Assembly: GCA_001873185.1 (NCBI GenBank)
Contig: MNYQ01000145.1
Span: 1-36,979, forward strand
Length of the DNA stretch: 36,979 bases
Reading direction: 5' to 3'
DNA from: Ignavibacteria bacterium CG2_30_36_16
Lineage (GTDB): Bacteria > Bacteroidota > Ignavibacteria > Ignavibacteriales > Ignavibacteriaceae
A model generated the notes under the pieces. The model was not told the origin of the DNA. It did no database searches and saw nothing but the letters and a program-made list of their open reading frames with translations. The position numbers were made by a program, and so were the translations under genes. Shown piece after piece: positions 15,591 through 25,400 of this stretch. How positions within the stretch are numbered: the stretch's first letter is position 1; every line of letters begins with the position of its first letter.

Positions 15591-18173
15591 TCAAAGATAT
15601 TTCTTGACAACTTCCTCTACGTTTTCCAGTGCGGCGGGAATTCCGGCAACATCCTTGCCGCCAGCCGTTGCTAAGTGTGGTCTGCCTCCGCCTCCGCCAC
15701 CCAGCATTTTTGCAATGTCGCCTACGATTTTTCCTGCAGAAAGTTTTTTCTCTTTGACGAGATCGTCAGAAACAACCGCTATAACAACAGCTTTATCTTC
15801 AATCTTTGCAAACAAAATCCCGATGCCGCTTTTCATTCGGTTGCGGAGTTCATCTCCAAATGCTTTAAGCTCGTCCATGTTATCGGCGTCTACTTCAGCT
15901 TTGTAAACCGGTAAGCCGTTGATATCTTCTTTTTGATTAAGTATGAAATTAATTTGTCCGAGTTTAGCTTTAAATTTTAAAGAAGCTACTTCTTTTTCAA
16001 GATGTCTTTTTTCATCGAGAAGCAAATTTACTTTTTCATCTTGAAGTTTAATTTTTTCAAGCTGCTCGTAAATGTAGTTTTCAGTTCCGGCGCCGGTAAC
16101 AGCTTCTATTCTTCTTACCCCGCTTGCAATCGAAGCTTCGCTAAGGATTTTAAATAATCCTATTTGGGATGAATTCTGCACATGCGTTCCGCCGCAAAAT
16201 TCCATTGTAAAATCGCCAAATTGAACCACATTAACTTCATCTCCATATTTATCGCCGAAGAACATCATCGCCCCCATTTTTTTTGCATCATCAAACGGAA
16301 TGTTGCGGTGATGGTCTAAAGAAATATTTTTTCTTAGTTGTTCGTTAACAATTTTTTCAGTTAGGAGTATCTCTTTTTCACTCATTTTTGAAAAGTGCGT
16401 GAAGTCGAAACGAAGTCTATCGGGACCCACATAAGAGCCCGCCTGCTGAACGTGTGTGCCGAGAACCGTTCTTAATGCCTTATGAAGAAAATGTGTTGCC
16501 GAATGATTGCGCATTATATCCCACCGTCTCTCCGAATCAACTTCAATTTTCACTTCATCGTTTTTGTTTAGATTGATACCGGAACCGAAGACGACATGAA
16601 TAACTTTATTTTCTATTTTTACAACATCAACCACATCATAAACTTTTCCGTTAATTGTTATTTCCCCGTGATCGTCAATTTGTCCGCCTGCTTCAACGTA
16701 AAACGGAGTGCGATCAAGAATGATAAGAGCAGCCTCTTCTTCGTGCTTAAAGCCGAGAACTTTTGCAGTTGTAGACAATTCATTATAGCCTGTAAAGAGA
16801 GTCGGATTTTCATCATCAATATTAAATGAACTCAAATCATTTTCATTAATAGCAACTGATGCAAATTTATTTTTAGATGCTTCTCGCGCACGGTTCTTTT
16901 GTTCGTCCATTAAATTATCGAAGACTTTTTCATCAATTGTAAATCCTTGTTCCTGCGCCATTACGTTTGTTAGATCAACAGGGAAACCAAAAGTATCGTA
17001 AAGACGAAATACTTCTTTGCCGGGGATAACTTTCTTATTTTCATTTTTAAGCCGTGTGATGATATCATCAAACAAATCTATGCCGCGGTCGAGAGTTGCA
17101 TTAAAATTTTCTTCTTCTGCTTTAATAACTTTTTTGATGTAATCTTTCTTCTCTGCTATTTCCGGGAAAACGTCTCCCATAGTTGAAACTAAAACATCAA
17201 CAAGTTTATAAAAGAAAGGTTTGGTAAGATTTAATTTTCTACCGTACCGGGCAGCTCGTCTTAAAATTCTACGCAGCACATAACCGCGACCCTCGTTGCC
17301 GGGCATTGCGCCATCGCCTATAGCAAAAGTTAAAGTGCGTATATGATCGGCTATTACTCGCATAGCAATTGAGTCTTCTGCTTTCTCATATTTAATCCCG
17401 CTTAATTTTGATATTTCATTTATCAGCGGCGTAAAGACATCTGTATCGTAATTCGATTTTTTATTTTGAATAACAGCACAAACGCGTTCGAATCCCATCC
17501 CGGTATCCACGTGTTTTGCCGGCAGGTCGTGCAGTTTACCATGTTCGTCACGGTTATATTGGATAAACACGAGGTTCCAAATTTCAATACACAAAGGCGA
17601 GCCCGCGTTTACAAGTGAAGGGTCTTCGTAATTATCACTTAGATTAATATGAATTTCGGAACAAGGACCGCACGGACCGGTTTCTCCCATTTCCCAAAAA
17701 TTATCTTCTTCATCAAAACGTAAAATATGTTCGTGTTTAATATCCGTTTCCGATTTCCATAATTCCATCGCCTCGTCATCAGCGCGATAAATGGTGGCGA
17801 AAAGTCTTTCTTTAGGGAGTTTCCAAACTTCGGTTAAAAGCTCCCACGCCCAGCGGATCGCCTCTTTTTTATAATAATCGCCAAATGACCAGTTGCCGAG
17901 CATTTCGAAAAAAGTATGATGGTATGTATCGTGCCCGACTTCTTCTAAGTCATTATGTTTGCCTGAAACCCGGATGCATTTTTGAGTATCTGCAGCGCGT
18001 TTATAATTTCGCGAGCCGGTTGCGAGAAAAACATCTTTAAACTGATTCATCCCTGCATTTGTAAAAAGAAGAGTTGGGTCGTCAAAAGGGACGACTGGCG
18101 CACTCGGGACAATTTTGTGTTGTTTACTTGCGAAAAAATCCAGGAACTGTTGTCGTACTTCTTTAGAAGTCAT
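15591..18173 (-). CDS. alaS: Alanyl-tRNA synthetase
   Basis: Class II synthetase charging tRNA-Ala, 860 residues, near the usual ~875. The catalytic core (about 1-240) shows FTNAGMNQFKDVFLG-like motif 1, the HNDLEEVGHDTYHHTFFEML segment with GNWSFGDYY as motif 2, and GNEGRGYVLRRILRRAARYG (292-311) as motif 3. The editing domain has the zinc-binding HSATH (H557, H561) and CGGTH (C660, H664), so mischarged Ser/Gly clearance should work. The C-terminal C-Ala domain ends with the glycine run GGGGGGRPHLATAGG. The start MTSKEVRQQFLDFF is typical. A -7-like TATCTTTG lies about 30 bases upstream; no T-box-like leader is seen. Confidence 0.98.
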   Translation of the reverse strand: MTSKEVRQQFLDFFASKQHKIVPSAPVVPFDDPTLLFTNAGMNQFKDVFLATGSRNYKRAADTQKCIRVSGKHNDLEEVGHDTYHHTFFEMLGNWSFGDYYKKEAIRWAWELLTEVWKLPKERLFATIYRADDEAMELWKSETDIKHEHILRFDEEDNFWEMGETGPCGPCSEIHINLSDNYEDPSLVNAGSPLCIEIWNLVFIQYNRDEHGKLHDLPAKHVDTGMGFERVCAVIQNKKSNYDTDVFTPLINEISKLSGIKYEKAEDSIAMRVIADHIRTLTFAIGDGAMPGNEGRGYVLRRILRRAARYGRKLNLTKPFFYKLVDVLVSTMGDVFPEIAEKKDYIKKVIKAEEENFNATLDRGIDLFDDIITRLKNENKKVIPGKEVFRLYDTFGFPVDLTNVMAQEQGFTIDEKVFDNLMDEQKNRAREASKNKFASVAINENDLSSFNIDDENPTLFTGYNELSTTAKVLGFKHEEEAALIILDRTPFYVEAGGQIDDHGEITINGKVYDVVDVVKIENKVIHVVFGSGINLNKNDEVKIEVDSERRWDIMRNHSATHFLHKALRTVLGTHVQQAGSYVGPDRLRFDFTHFSKMSEKEILLTEKIVNEQLRKNISLDHHRNIPFDDAKKMGAMMFFGDKYGDEVNVVQFGDFTMEFCGGTHVQNSSQIGLFKILSEASIASGVRRIEAVTGAGTENYIYEQLEKIKLQDEKVNLLLDEKRHLEKEVASLKFKAKLGQINFILNQKEDINGLPVYKAEVDADNMDELKAFGDELRNRMKSGIGILFAKIEDKAVVIAVVSDDLVKEKKLSAGKIVGDIAKMLGGGGGGRPHLATAGGKDVAGIPAALENVEEVVKKYL

Positions 18174-18201
18174 ATAATCCTTGATTGATAATTTTGAGAT
18201 G

Positions 18202-18209
18202 CAAAGATA
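18202..18209 (-). promoter_or_regulatory. Possible alaS -7 element
   Basis: The minus strand reads TATCTTTG, an exact match to TAnnTTTG, about 28 bases before the alaS ATG. No good TTTG lies 19-21 bases further upstream, so the call is tentative. Confidence 0.4.
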
Positions 18210-18385
18210 GCAAAATCATGTTTAAGCATAAATAGGAAGAAGATAAGAGATAGGAGAAACGAGATGCAGGATTGTGGTGAAATGGTGATTAAAAATTCAC
18301 AGCGGCGTTCTGTAGAAAGCGGAAAGAATATTTTCTTGAATTTGAATATCGAATTGCGAGGAAGAAATGAATTTGCCATGGACCC

Positions 18386-18467
18386 ATTTCTACAAACATT
18401 TAGCTCCTACGGATCTTTGTAGTTTAACATAACAAAAAGGAAGAATGATAATTGGTTTAAATTTAAA
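18386..18467. repeat. 82-base direct repeat, left copy
   Basis: Begins ATTTCTACAAACA and contains AGCTCCTACGGA, then ends GATAATTGGTTTAAATTTAAA. The other copy is at 18801-18882 with the same length and few differences, confined mainly to the middle. The two copies flank 333 bases that include the MITE-like element. Confidence 0.8.
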
Positions 18468-18473
18468 CGAGCC

Positions 18474-18626
18474 ATAAATGAGTCCACTCTAAAAAGGTTT
18501 CTTTTGTATTTGTCATTGCGAACGGAGTGAAGCAATCTTTAGTATTCGTCTCGAAATCGCAAGATTGCTTCGGCAAAACACGCCTCGCAATGACAGGAAC
18601 AGCCTTATTAGACCAGAATCATAAAT
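18474..18626. repeat. MITE-like inverted-repeat element (153 bases)
   Basis: The left end ATAAATGAGTCCACTCTAAA and the reverse complement of the right end (ATTTATGATTCTGGTCTAAT) match imperfectly, and AAGG follows in both. Inside, GTCATTGCGA...AGCAATCTT (about 18512-18540) faces AAGATTGCTT...CGCAATGACA (18561-18594). The whole element is therefore an imperfect palindrome that could form a long hairpin. Matching ends occur at 13811-13840, 36062 and 36700. No ORF inside, so it would depend on a transposase elsewhere. Confidence 0.65.
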
Positions 18627-18800
18627 CAATTTATACAAAAGCCTAACTCCTTTAGGAGTTTGATGTTTGTAGAAGAAAAAACACAACAAGAAAATTTCGA
18701 ACTCCGGTAGGAGTTCTATGTTATTTTTAATCAAAAAAACGAAATAGATATTCAGTTTGATATTTAACCCCTACTTAGTTGGCTATTTACGGTTTAATCT

Positions 18801-18882
18801 ATTTCTACAAACACTTAGCTCCTACGGAACTTTGTTGATCAAGATAACAAAAAGGAAGAATGATAATTGGTTTAAATTTAAA
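18801..18882. repeat. 82-base direct repeat, right copy
   Basis: Partner of 18386-18467. It ends 14 bases before the stop codon of the LytTR response regulator on the other strand, so it may be part of that transcript's 3' end. Confidence 0.8.
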
Positions 18883-18895
18883 GAAACAAATAATT

Positions 18896-19615
18896 TTATA
18901 AACTAAGCATGTCCTTAAATTTAATTGCCTGCCTTCGGCTTACTTCAATTTTGTGTCCGCCTTTTAGTTTTACAAGCAGTCCGCCGTTAAGCCACGGTTC
19001 TATATTTTCAATCCATTTAAGATTTATGATGTGTTTGCGGTTTGCGCGGAAGAATGTTTTGTCGTCCAATCTTTCGTCAAGATAATTTAGCGTGCGAAGA
19101 ATTAAAGGTTTATGGTCATCAAAATATAAACGCACATAATTGCCTTCCGATTCGAAAAGTTTAACGGTATTTAATTTAACGAACCAGCAGCGGTCGCCGT
19201 CTTTTACAAACACCTGATCTTCCTCGCTGAGAACCGGCAATTCGGACTGCCTTACTTCTTCTTTGCGTGTTTTTTCAATTAACTTTTTAACCGTATCTTC
19301 AAGCCGTTTCGGTTCAATCGGTTTGAGCAGATAATCCATTGCGTTGTACTCAAAAGCCTTTAGCGCATATTCATCGTATGCAGTTGTAAAAATGACTGTA
19401 GGCACACTGTCAAGTTGCTCAAGCATTTCAAAACCGTTTTTGCCCGGCATTTGAATATCAAGAAAAATAAGATCGGGATTCAGTTCGGAAATTTTGTTTA
19501 TCGCATCATCAGCGTTTACAGCCTCGCCGACAATTTCTATTTCTTTGTGCTGCTCCAATAGTCTGCGAAGTTCAACACGCGCGAGACGTTCATCATCTAT
19601 AATAAGAGCTTTCAT
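18896..19615 (-). CDS. LytTR-family response regulator
   Basis: DNA-binding response regulator of 239 residues. The receiver domain (1-~120) has the acidic pocket IDDE (D7, D8), phospho-acceptor D53 in LIFLDIQMPG, the Thr in FTTAYDEYA and the conserved Lys in YLLKPI. The LytTR DNA-binding domain (about 140-238) shows VKLNTVKLFESEGNYVRLYF, RTLNYLDERL, FFRANRKHIINLKWI and KIEVSRRQAIKFK. The family regulates from promoters with imperfect direct repeats, and in Bacteroidota commonly acts on envelope or secretion genes. The ATG overlaps the end of the kinase gene by 23 bases, with GGGAGG 8 bases upstream inside the kinase, so translation is coupled. Confidence 0.95.
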   Translation of the reverse strand: MKALIIDDERLARVELRRLLEQHKEIEIVGEAVNADDAINKISELNPDLIFLDIQMPGKNGFEMLEQLDSVPTVIFTTAYDEYALKAFEYNAMDYLLKPIEPKRLEDTVKKLIEKTRKEEVRQSELPVLSEEDQVFVKDGDRCWFVKLNTVKLFESEGNYVRLYFDDHKPLILRTLNYLDERLDDKTFFRANRKHIINLKWIENIEPWLNGGLLVKLKGGHKIEVSRRQAIKFKDMLSL

Positions 19616-20657
19616 TTATCTTGCCTCCCGTAGGTAATTTAATTTCCGCAAGAACAAAATCGCCTGCGGAGTTAGTGATAGTAAAACTTGCATTTTCTCC
19701 ATAAAGAAGATTTAACCGGTGTTTAGTATTGCTTAATCCAAATCCTTTGGAATTTTTAATCTCTTCTTCTTTAATATTTCCGCTGTTAATAATTTGTATA
19801 ATCAGCGTTGAATTTTCTACATGCGAATTTACAAAAATTTTTCCACCTTCGGTCTTTTTGGCAATGCCGTGTTTGATGCCGTTTTCCACAAGCGTTTGAA
19901 CCATCATTGGCGGAATTTCTATTTTTGCTGAAAGAGGATCTATGTTTATTGAATAACTTATACGTTCTTCGTAACGAATTGATTCGAGTTCGAGATAATC
20001 TTCAACTGTTTTTATTTCCTCTTCAAGAGGCACTGTTTCCGTTCGCTCTATTTTGAGTGAATAACGGAGCAGGTTTGATAACTTCGTTAATGCAGCCTGC
20101 GCTTTTTTCGGTTCGCCTTCTATTAATGCCCGAATAGAGTTCATAGCATTAAACATAAAGTGAGGATTGATCTGCGATTTAAGCGTCTTCAATTCGAAAT
20201 CTTTTACCGCTGCTTCCCAGATAAGCGACTCAATTTGAACCCTTTTGTAGTTGTCAAAGAAATGCACCGAGAAATAAATTAATGACCAAAAAAATATTAC
20301 GCTGCTCAGGTTAATTATGCTGAAGAGAGTATTTACTATTTTATATTTTCCAATTTCAAATCCGCCTATGAAAAAATTGAAAGAAAACCCGAGTATGTAC
20401 ATTGAGATGCCGATAATTGCGCTTGCAACAAGCACTCGCACTACTAGTTGTCTTAATGTTGAAGTGTGCCAATTATTTTTTTTAATATAGCCTCTATAAA
20501 CATGTGTAAAATAGAGACCGACGGCGCATACAAAAATCCACACCAGGTAATCGTGGTATGTTTTTTCTTCAAAAGCGGCAAGGGCAAACAAATTTACAGC
20601 GGCATATAAACCCCAACCCGAAAGCTGCATCAACCAGTATATATATGTTCGATTCAT
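19593..20657 (-). CDS. LytS/YehU-type sensor histidine kinase
   Basis: Membrane sensor kinase of 354 residues, partner of the LytTR regulator. The N-terminus MNRTYIYWLMQLSGWGLYA and four hydrophobic helices form a short membrane domain with no large periplasmic sensor. The His_kinase domain has phospho-acceptor His166 in the context LKSQINPHFMFNAMN. The HATPase part has the N box VENGIKHG and the G box KGFGLSNTKHRLNLLYG. The signal sensed is unknown. The ATG at 20657 is preferred because its N-terminus is the typical start for this family in Bacteroidota. An upstream ATG at 20741 (GAGAAG ahead of it) would add 28 residues of no recognised kind. The stop overlaps the regulator start, so they form an operon. 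Confidence 0.92.
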   Translation of the reverse strand: MNRTYIYWLMQLSGWGLYAAVNLFALAAFEEKTYHDYLVWIFVCAVGLYFTHVYRGYIKKNNWHTSTLRQLVVRVLVASAIIGISMYILGFSFNFFIGGFEIGKYKIVNTLFSIINLSSVIFFWSLIYFSVHFFDNYKRVQIESLIWEAAVKDFELKTLKSQINPHFMFNAMNSIRALIEGEPKKAQAALTKLSNLLRYSLKIERTETVPLEEEIKTVEDYLELESIRYEERISYSINIDPLSAKIEIPPMMVQTLVENGIKHGIAKKTEGGKIFVNSHVENSTLIIQIINSGNIKEEEIKNSKGFGLSNTKHRLNLLYGENASFTITNSAGDFVLAEIKLPTGGKINESSYYR

Positions 20658-20930
20658 CAAAATATTTGTTCCGGTATTTTCCTTTGCCGATGACACATAC
20701 TGTCCGGCGGAATAAAAAATATTTATATTTTTAAGCCGCATTAATATAAACTTCTCAAGTTTAAAATAAAATTAGAGCCGGTCACAAAACAGAAACCAGT
20801 TGCAGCCGAAAAATAATGTTTAGGGAAATTATATTCGTAAATATTTTTTCATTGGATTGATTGTAAGGTAAGTGGTCAATGCTCGTTCTTAAGTGGTCTG
20901 TGGAGTTTAAGTAAAAGACTCCTCTAAAAA

Positions 20931-20946
20931 TCCGTTAGCTAACGGA
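20931..20946. repeat. TCCGTTAGCTAACGGA palindrome
   Basis: Exact copy of the dispersed 16-base palindrome, immediately upstream of the IS110-type remnant. Other exact or near copies: 13696, 13786, 22079, 36308 and 36385. Confidence 0.85.
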
Positions 20947-20968
20947 TTAACAAACGGAATACGGGTAT

Positions 20969-21360
20969 ATGCTGCCAAACCGGATTTTCGAAGAGCATCA
21001 ATTAAAGTTTTTAGAGATGCCCTTTAACATTGCCCGAACTGCCATAAACTGTAACACTCTAATAAAAAAAGTGTATAAGAATAACTTACAAGAAGGCAAA
21101 TCCGGTTTGTCTAACATTGGCGTTGTTATGCATAAAATACTTAGAATATTTTACGGTATGCTTAAATCAACACCGCCTTTAACCCCGATATTGACAGAGG
21201 CAACACAGAGCATGCTGCTCTTAAAAAACCAAAAGTGGTTGTGCTAAAAAGCATACGGTTTCAAGAGCTTGATTCTTTAGCGCCGGTATCAAAAAAACAG
21301 AATAAAAAGTTTAACGAATATATGAATTTTAAGTTGACTTTAATCGGAAAAACTTGTTAG
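20969..21360 (+). pseudogene. IS110-family transposase, C-terminal remnant
   Basis: The frame from 20969 reads FNIARTAINCNTLIKKVYKN and then GKSGLSNIGVVMHKILRIFY followed by GMLKS, matching the C-terminal Transposase_20 region of IS110/IS116 family enzymes. Near 21167-21171 one base appears lost; the -1 frame continues NTAFNPDIDRGNTEHAALKK to a TAG at 21358. The N-terminal DEDD catalytic domain is missing. The insertion is thus both truncated and frameshifted. No matching IS ends were found. Confidence 0.65.
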
Positions 21361-21416
21361 CTTTTGAAATTTATTTTCTTTACAATATATCATATCTGAC
21401 ATATTTTTACATCAGG

Positions 21417-21746
21417 ATAATCCAAGATAAACCTCTCATCCGGTTGCATGGAGAGTTTAAGACTCCTCCATTTTCCTCTGCCGCAAGGATAGAAACTGGA
21501 TTTCTTTTCAGACTTCTTTAGATGGGAGAGAAATTGAAAATGCCACATTCGAGACCAATGCCTGGTATAGGTTCTAATTGCCATGAACTGCGGATAAATG
21601 ACGGAAGAAATAGTTGGCGGATTATCTATAGAGTTGATGATGATGCAATTATAATTCTTGAAGTATTTAAAAAGAAAACTCAACAGACGCCGAAGAATAT
21701 TATAGATATATGTAAAAAAAGAATAAAGGAGTATGACAATGAATAG
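21417..21746 (+). pseudogene. RelE/HigB-type toxin broken by an amber codon
   Basis: One continuous frame reads IIQDKPLIRLHGEFKTPPFS, then SAARIETGFLFRLL, a TAG at 21519-21521, then MGEKLKMPHSRPMPGIGSNC, HELRINDGRNSWRIIYRVDD, IIILEVFKKKTQQTP and ends at a TAG at 21744. This matches the Gp49/HigB-like toxin family (PF05973) along its length. Besides the in-frame TAG, no ATG is present at the expected start (the position reads AGGATAATC). The ORF beginning at 21522 therefore encodes only the last two-thirds. It should be non-functional unless the stop is suppressed. It overlaps the antitoxin gene at its 3' end. Confidence 0.75.
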
Positions 21747-22050
21747 ACAGAAACAAAAAAGCTTAGAGAAAAAAGGTTGGAAAATCGGTTCAACCGCAGA
21801 ATTTCTCGGTTTATCGGAAGAAGAATCTTCATATATAGAATTAAAATTAAAACTAAGCAGCAATTTAAGAAAGTTGCGTACAGAGCATAAATTAACACAA
21901 GTTGAATTGGCAAAAATTCTTAAATCAAGCCAATCGCGAGTGGCAAAACTTGAAATAGGTGATCCTTCTGTTTCACTTGATCTCATTATTAGATCCTTAT
22001 TAGCTCTTGGCACATCAAACAAAGAAATTGCCCGGGCTATCTCCTCTTAA
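21739..22050 (+). CDS. XRE-family antitoxin (HigA-like)
   Basis: Helix-turn-helix protein of 103 residues, probably the antitoxin and autorepressor of the adjacent toxin. The HTH is seen in LRKLRTEHKLTQVELAKILK followed by SSQSRVAKLEIGDPSVSLD, typical of XRE domains. The N-terminal ~30 residues (KKGWKIGSTAEFLGLSEEE) match the antitoxins paired with PF05973 toxins. AAAGGAG ends at 21731, 1 base before ATG 21733 and 7 before ATG 21739, so 21739 is preferred. The frame is intact although the toxin is broken. The gene pair overlaps, as expected of a toxin-first TA operon. Confidence 0.85.
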   Translation: MNRQKQKSLEKKGWKIGSTAEFLGLSEEESSYIELKLKLSSNLRKLRTEHKLTQVELAKILKSSQSRVAKLEIGDPSVSLDLIIRSLLALGTSNKEIARAISS

Positions 22051-22468
22051 TATTTTGGAAAAAGGCTAACGTTCTTGCTCCGTTAGCTAACGGATGTATT
22101 TAATGCGGTTTCTCTTTCTTTATTTATAAAAATATCTTCTCTCGTTTTATATCTTTTTTTACCATAACAGCGTTAATTGCTTTTTTATATTCTAAAGGAC
22201 AAACCTCTTTATCCAACATATTCTCTAAATGCTGTTTGGCAAAATGTATTAATTTGTTTTGCCAATGGCAAGAAATATTTTTTCTAATGACTTTTTTCTC
22301 ACCACCTAAAAACTTCACTGCTGTCCAAAATAAAATAGCAGACGAGAAAAAGAAGCTAACGGATGGGAATGACCTTTTTAGAGTTAACTCAGATATAAAA
22401 AGTAAATTTTTCATAAAGATATCTTGTTTACGAAGTGATCATTTTTTGTTAAGCTTCGTTTTGAATTT
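22051..22468. other. Region with palindrome repeat and unassigned ORF
   Basis: Holds the TCCGTTAGCTAACGGA palindrome at 22079-22094 and a half-copy near 22349. A minus-strand ORF at 22124-22414 (96 codons) has its first ~20 codons made of repeat sequence. Its remaining part (CHWQNKLIHFAKQHLENMLD and a KKDIKREKIFL end) looks like a possible protein remnant of no recognised family. I do not call it a gene. Confidence 0.4.
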
Positions 22469-25400
22469 TTATTTAAGTAATGTTAATTTTTTTGAATCAG
22501 AAAATGATCCGGCGGTTAATCGATAGAAATAAACACCGCTCGCCAATCTATTGGCGTTAAACTCAACTTCATAATTTCCTGCAGGTTTAAATTCATCAAC
22601 TAATGTTACAACTTCGTTGCCAAGGACGTCATAAACTTTTAATACGACGTTTTGTACAGACGCACCGCTGTTCGTCTCCCCCAAAGGGATGCTATAACGA
22701 ATTTTCGTTGTCGGATTAAAGGGGTTGGGATAATTCTGCATAAGCTCAAAACTTGTTGGTGTATTATCGGCGGTTTGTTTTATGCTGACGAGAACATCCT
22801 GTTTTTTAGCAAGTCTGAGAAGTCCAAGATATATTCTGCCATAATTAGAGGATGAAGCAGTTCTTGTCATTTGAAAACTATCTATGCGGAAGCGTGTTCC
22901 GTCTAACATACCGTTACCAAGTCCGCCCCAAATTCCTACGGTTGCCGGATCATTCAACTTCCACTCCACAAGTTTCCAGCCGTACCAGTCAATAGTAATC
23001 CAGTTGCTTACTTCGTGATTGGGCCAGGCTGTTGCATTTCCTTCATCAAGAGCAAAACGAAATTGACTGCCGCTATTGTCGCCAAATATATAAACCTGCA
23101 AAACGAACGACGTATCAAACTCTACATTTCTCGGCGCGCCGCCTGAAAGATATTCGCGCAAAAGATGCATTGATGCATTACTATCCCACTGATATTGAAT
23201 ATATGCAGACGCAGCAGACGCAGCGGGAACTATGTATAATGTGTTCAAGCCGAAATAAGTTCCGGAATCCACGATGCCTGCTGTCGAGCCGCTGTATCCG
23301 GGCTGTTCCCAGTTTCCCTCGCTTGAGAAGTCATCTATTATTGTTTTTTGAACATACTCCTTTAATGAAGTTGTAAAATTTATTTCTTTTTCTTGCGCCA
23401 TTGGATTGCCGAGTAAGTCGGTAATATTTTGAGTGAGTGTAATTTTATAAGTTTCACCCGCTTCTAACGGCAGTTGTGTTTTTAAGTTCAATATCGATCT
23501 TCCGTTTGCCGTTTTAAGATGAAACGCTTTGGCAACCGGCGCATCATCTTTACTTAAAATTACATTATTATGAGTTATCGTTGACGAAGAAATTTCTTCG
23601 GTGAAAAGAATGCCGGCAATATCTTCCGGATCAAAATTTAATGTGTCTGAAATATAAACTGCTAATACATCCGGTCCGGTATTATCCTGGTCTTCAACTA
23701 TAAAATGAAGTGTAAAAGGATCTCCGGGCACGCCATCACCGTTTCCGTCAATCATATTGCCGTTAATATCTTTTACAGAAGTATCTAATGTAACAGTATA
23801 ATTGGTTGAAAAAGAAAAATTAGCAGCAGTAGTAAACGTTATTTTTTTATAATCATTCGACCAGATACCGTTTGATAACTCAATCGGAGGATTAATTTCT
23901 ATGCCCACGGGAAAGGAATTAATGTCCATTGTTTTTGAAAAAGTGAAAGACAAAGATGTATTCGCCGAAGCCGTATCACCCTCAGAAGGAAGAGAGGATA
24001 AAACAACAGGCGCAAACGATGGAATAGAATCTGTAACAACTATATTTGATGGAAGAGACTCATTCCAGTAACGGTTTAACATTGTAGCTGCAAATTTAAA
24101 TTGCCCGTTGTAATCCTGCAGTCCATCAAACTGCTGTTCAATTGTAAAAGGCTGACTTCCAAATTTAAGAGCAACAATTTCATCCTGATCGGTAATTATT
24201 GAATCGTTAATAAACCGGTATAAAACAAACCATTGATTTGTATTAGTCCCTGCCGGCGGAGTAATGGTTAAATTATAATTAAGCGAGTCTATTTTTTGAA
24301 TAGTGAGCGATGGATTTTGGGGAATAGAATCACTAATAAGTCCGCTGCCTCTGACTTTTGTTTTTCTATTGAAGAAAGTCTTAGCCGCGGTTTCCCAGTA
24401 TTCCATATCGCGCCAACTGCCGTAACTAAAAAACTGAAATCCGTCAACCCAGTTTACCGCCCGGCTGCTGCTTACTATTTCGGCATGGCGAAAAAATATA
24501 TTATCATCTTTTAAAATGTAAGAAGGCGGGCCTACCGAATATAATCTTCCGGCGGCAATACCGGGCTGTATAAACTGACTCCAGCAACTCGGACAGCTTC
24601 CGGCAAGCATTCCATAAAATGCGGTTCCGGTAGTCCAGTGATAATGCATAGGAGTTAACTGATCTATATAACCTTCATTAAACCAAAGTGCCGCATCCTG
24701 ATAAACAGTGCCGTATCCCTGCCAGCCGCTCCAGTTATATTTTCCGAGCGCAGCCACAGATAACCGCACCCATGGTTTTGCTGTTTGAATCGAATCATGA
24801 AGTTTTCTAACATATTCGGTAACGCTGAAGCGCCACCATTCATCCCATGATGAAAAACCTGCAGGAACGCCTGCAGAAAATGGATGATCAACATCGTACA
24901 AATATCTGCCGGCTTTATTTTCTTCAAGGTCTTTTATCTGCTCATCGCTTATTGCCCAGTCGGGAAGTTTTTGTTCCTCCTTCTCATTTGCAAAACGTTC
25001 GGATTTATCGCTGTTCGAATATTCATTCCATCTTGCATAATCGAGATGAATTCCATCTATATCATAATTTCGTACAACTTCCATAGCAACATTTAGCAAG
25101 TACTCGCGGCAGGTTTCCATACCGGGGGAAAGCGCCCGGCTTGTAGTCATTGCAATTCCGCTTGCATCCCGGCACACCCATTCGGGATGTTCATTTGCCG
25201 GAGCGCCGGGCGCAGTGCTTTGCGAAGCAAAAACATTAAACCATGCATGCAATTCCAAACCGCGAATGTGAGCTTCTTCCGTTGCGTAAGCAAGCGGATC
25301 AAACCCGGGGTAGCTGCTGCCTGCGTATTCACCCCATGGTTCATAGGAAGAGTTGTAATAAGCTGTTCCTGCCTGACGAACCTGCCAGAGCACAGAGGTC

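Larger units (their letters stand above)
18174..18895. repeat. Repeat cluster upstream of alaS
   Basis: Holds two direct repeats of 82 bases (18386-18467 and 18801-18882), the MITE-like inverted repeat 18474-18626, and three CTCCTACGGAG-family elements (near 18402, 18646-18660, 18700-18716). Small ORFs across this region are read through repeats and lack coding character. The alaS promoter lies at the start of the region. Confidence 0.7.

Noticed and set aside
18170-18379. Minus-strand ORF of 69 codons upstream of alaS
   Set aside because: Overlaps the alaS start and the promoter region; its hydrophobic C-terminal half reads AT-rich spacer DNA.
21390-22022. Minus-strand ORF of 210 codons
   Set aside because: Antisense to the toxin remnant and antitoxin, whose plus-strand translations match known families.
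22124-22414. Minus-strand ORF of 96 codons
   Set aside because: First ~20 codons are repeat DNA (GAGTTAACTCTAAAAAGG, TCCGTTAGC) and no family is recognised; possibly a remnant.
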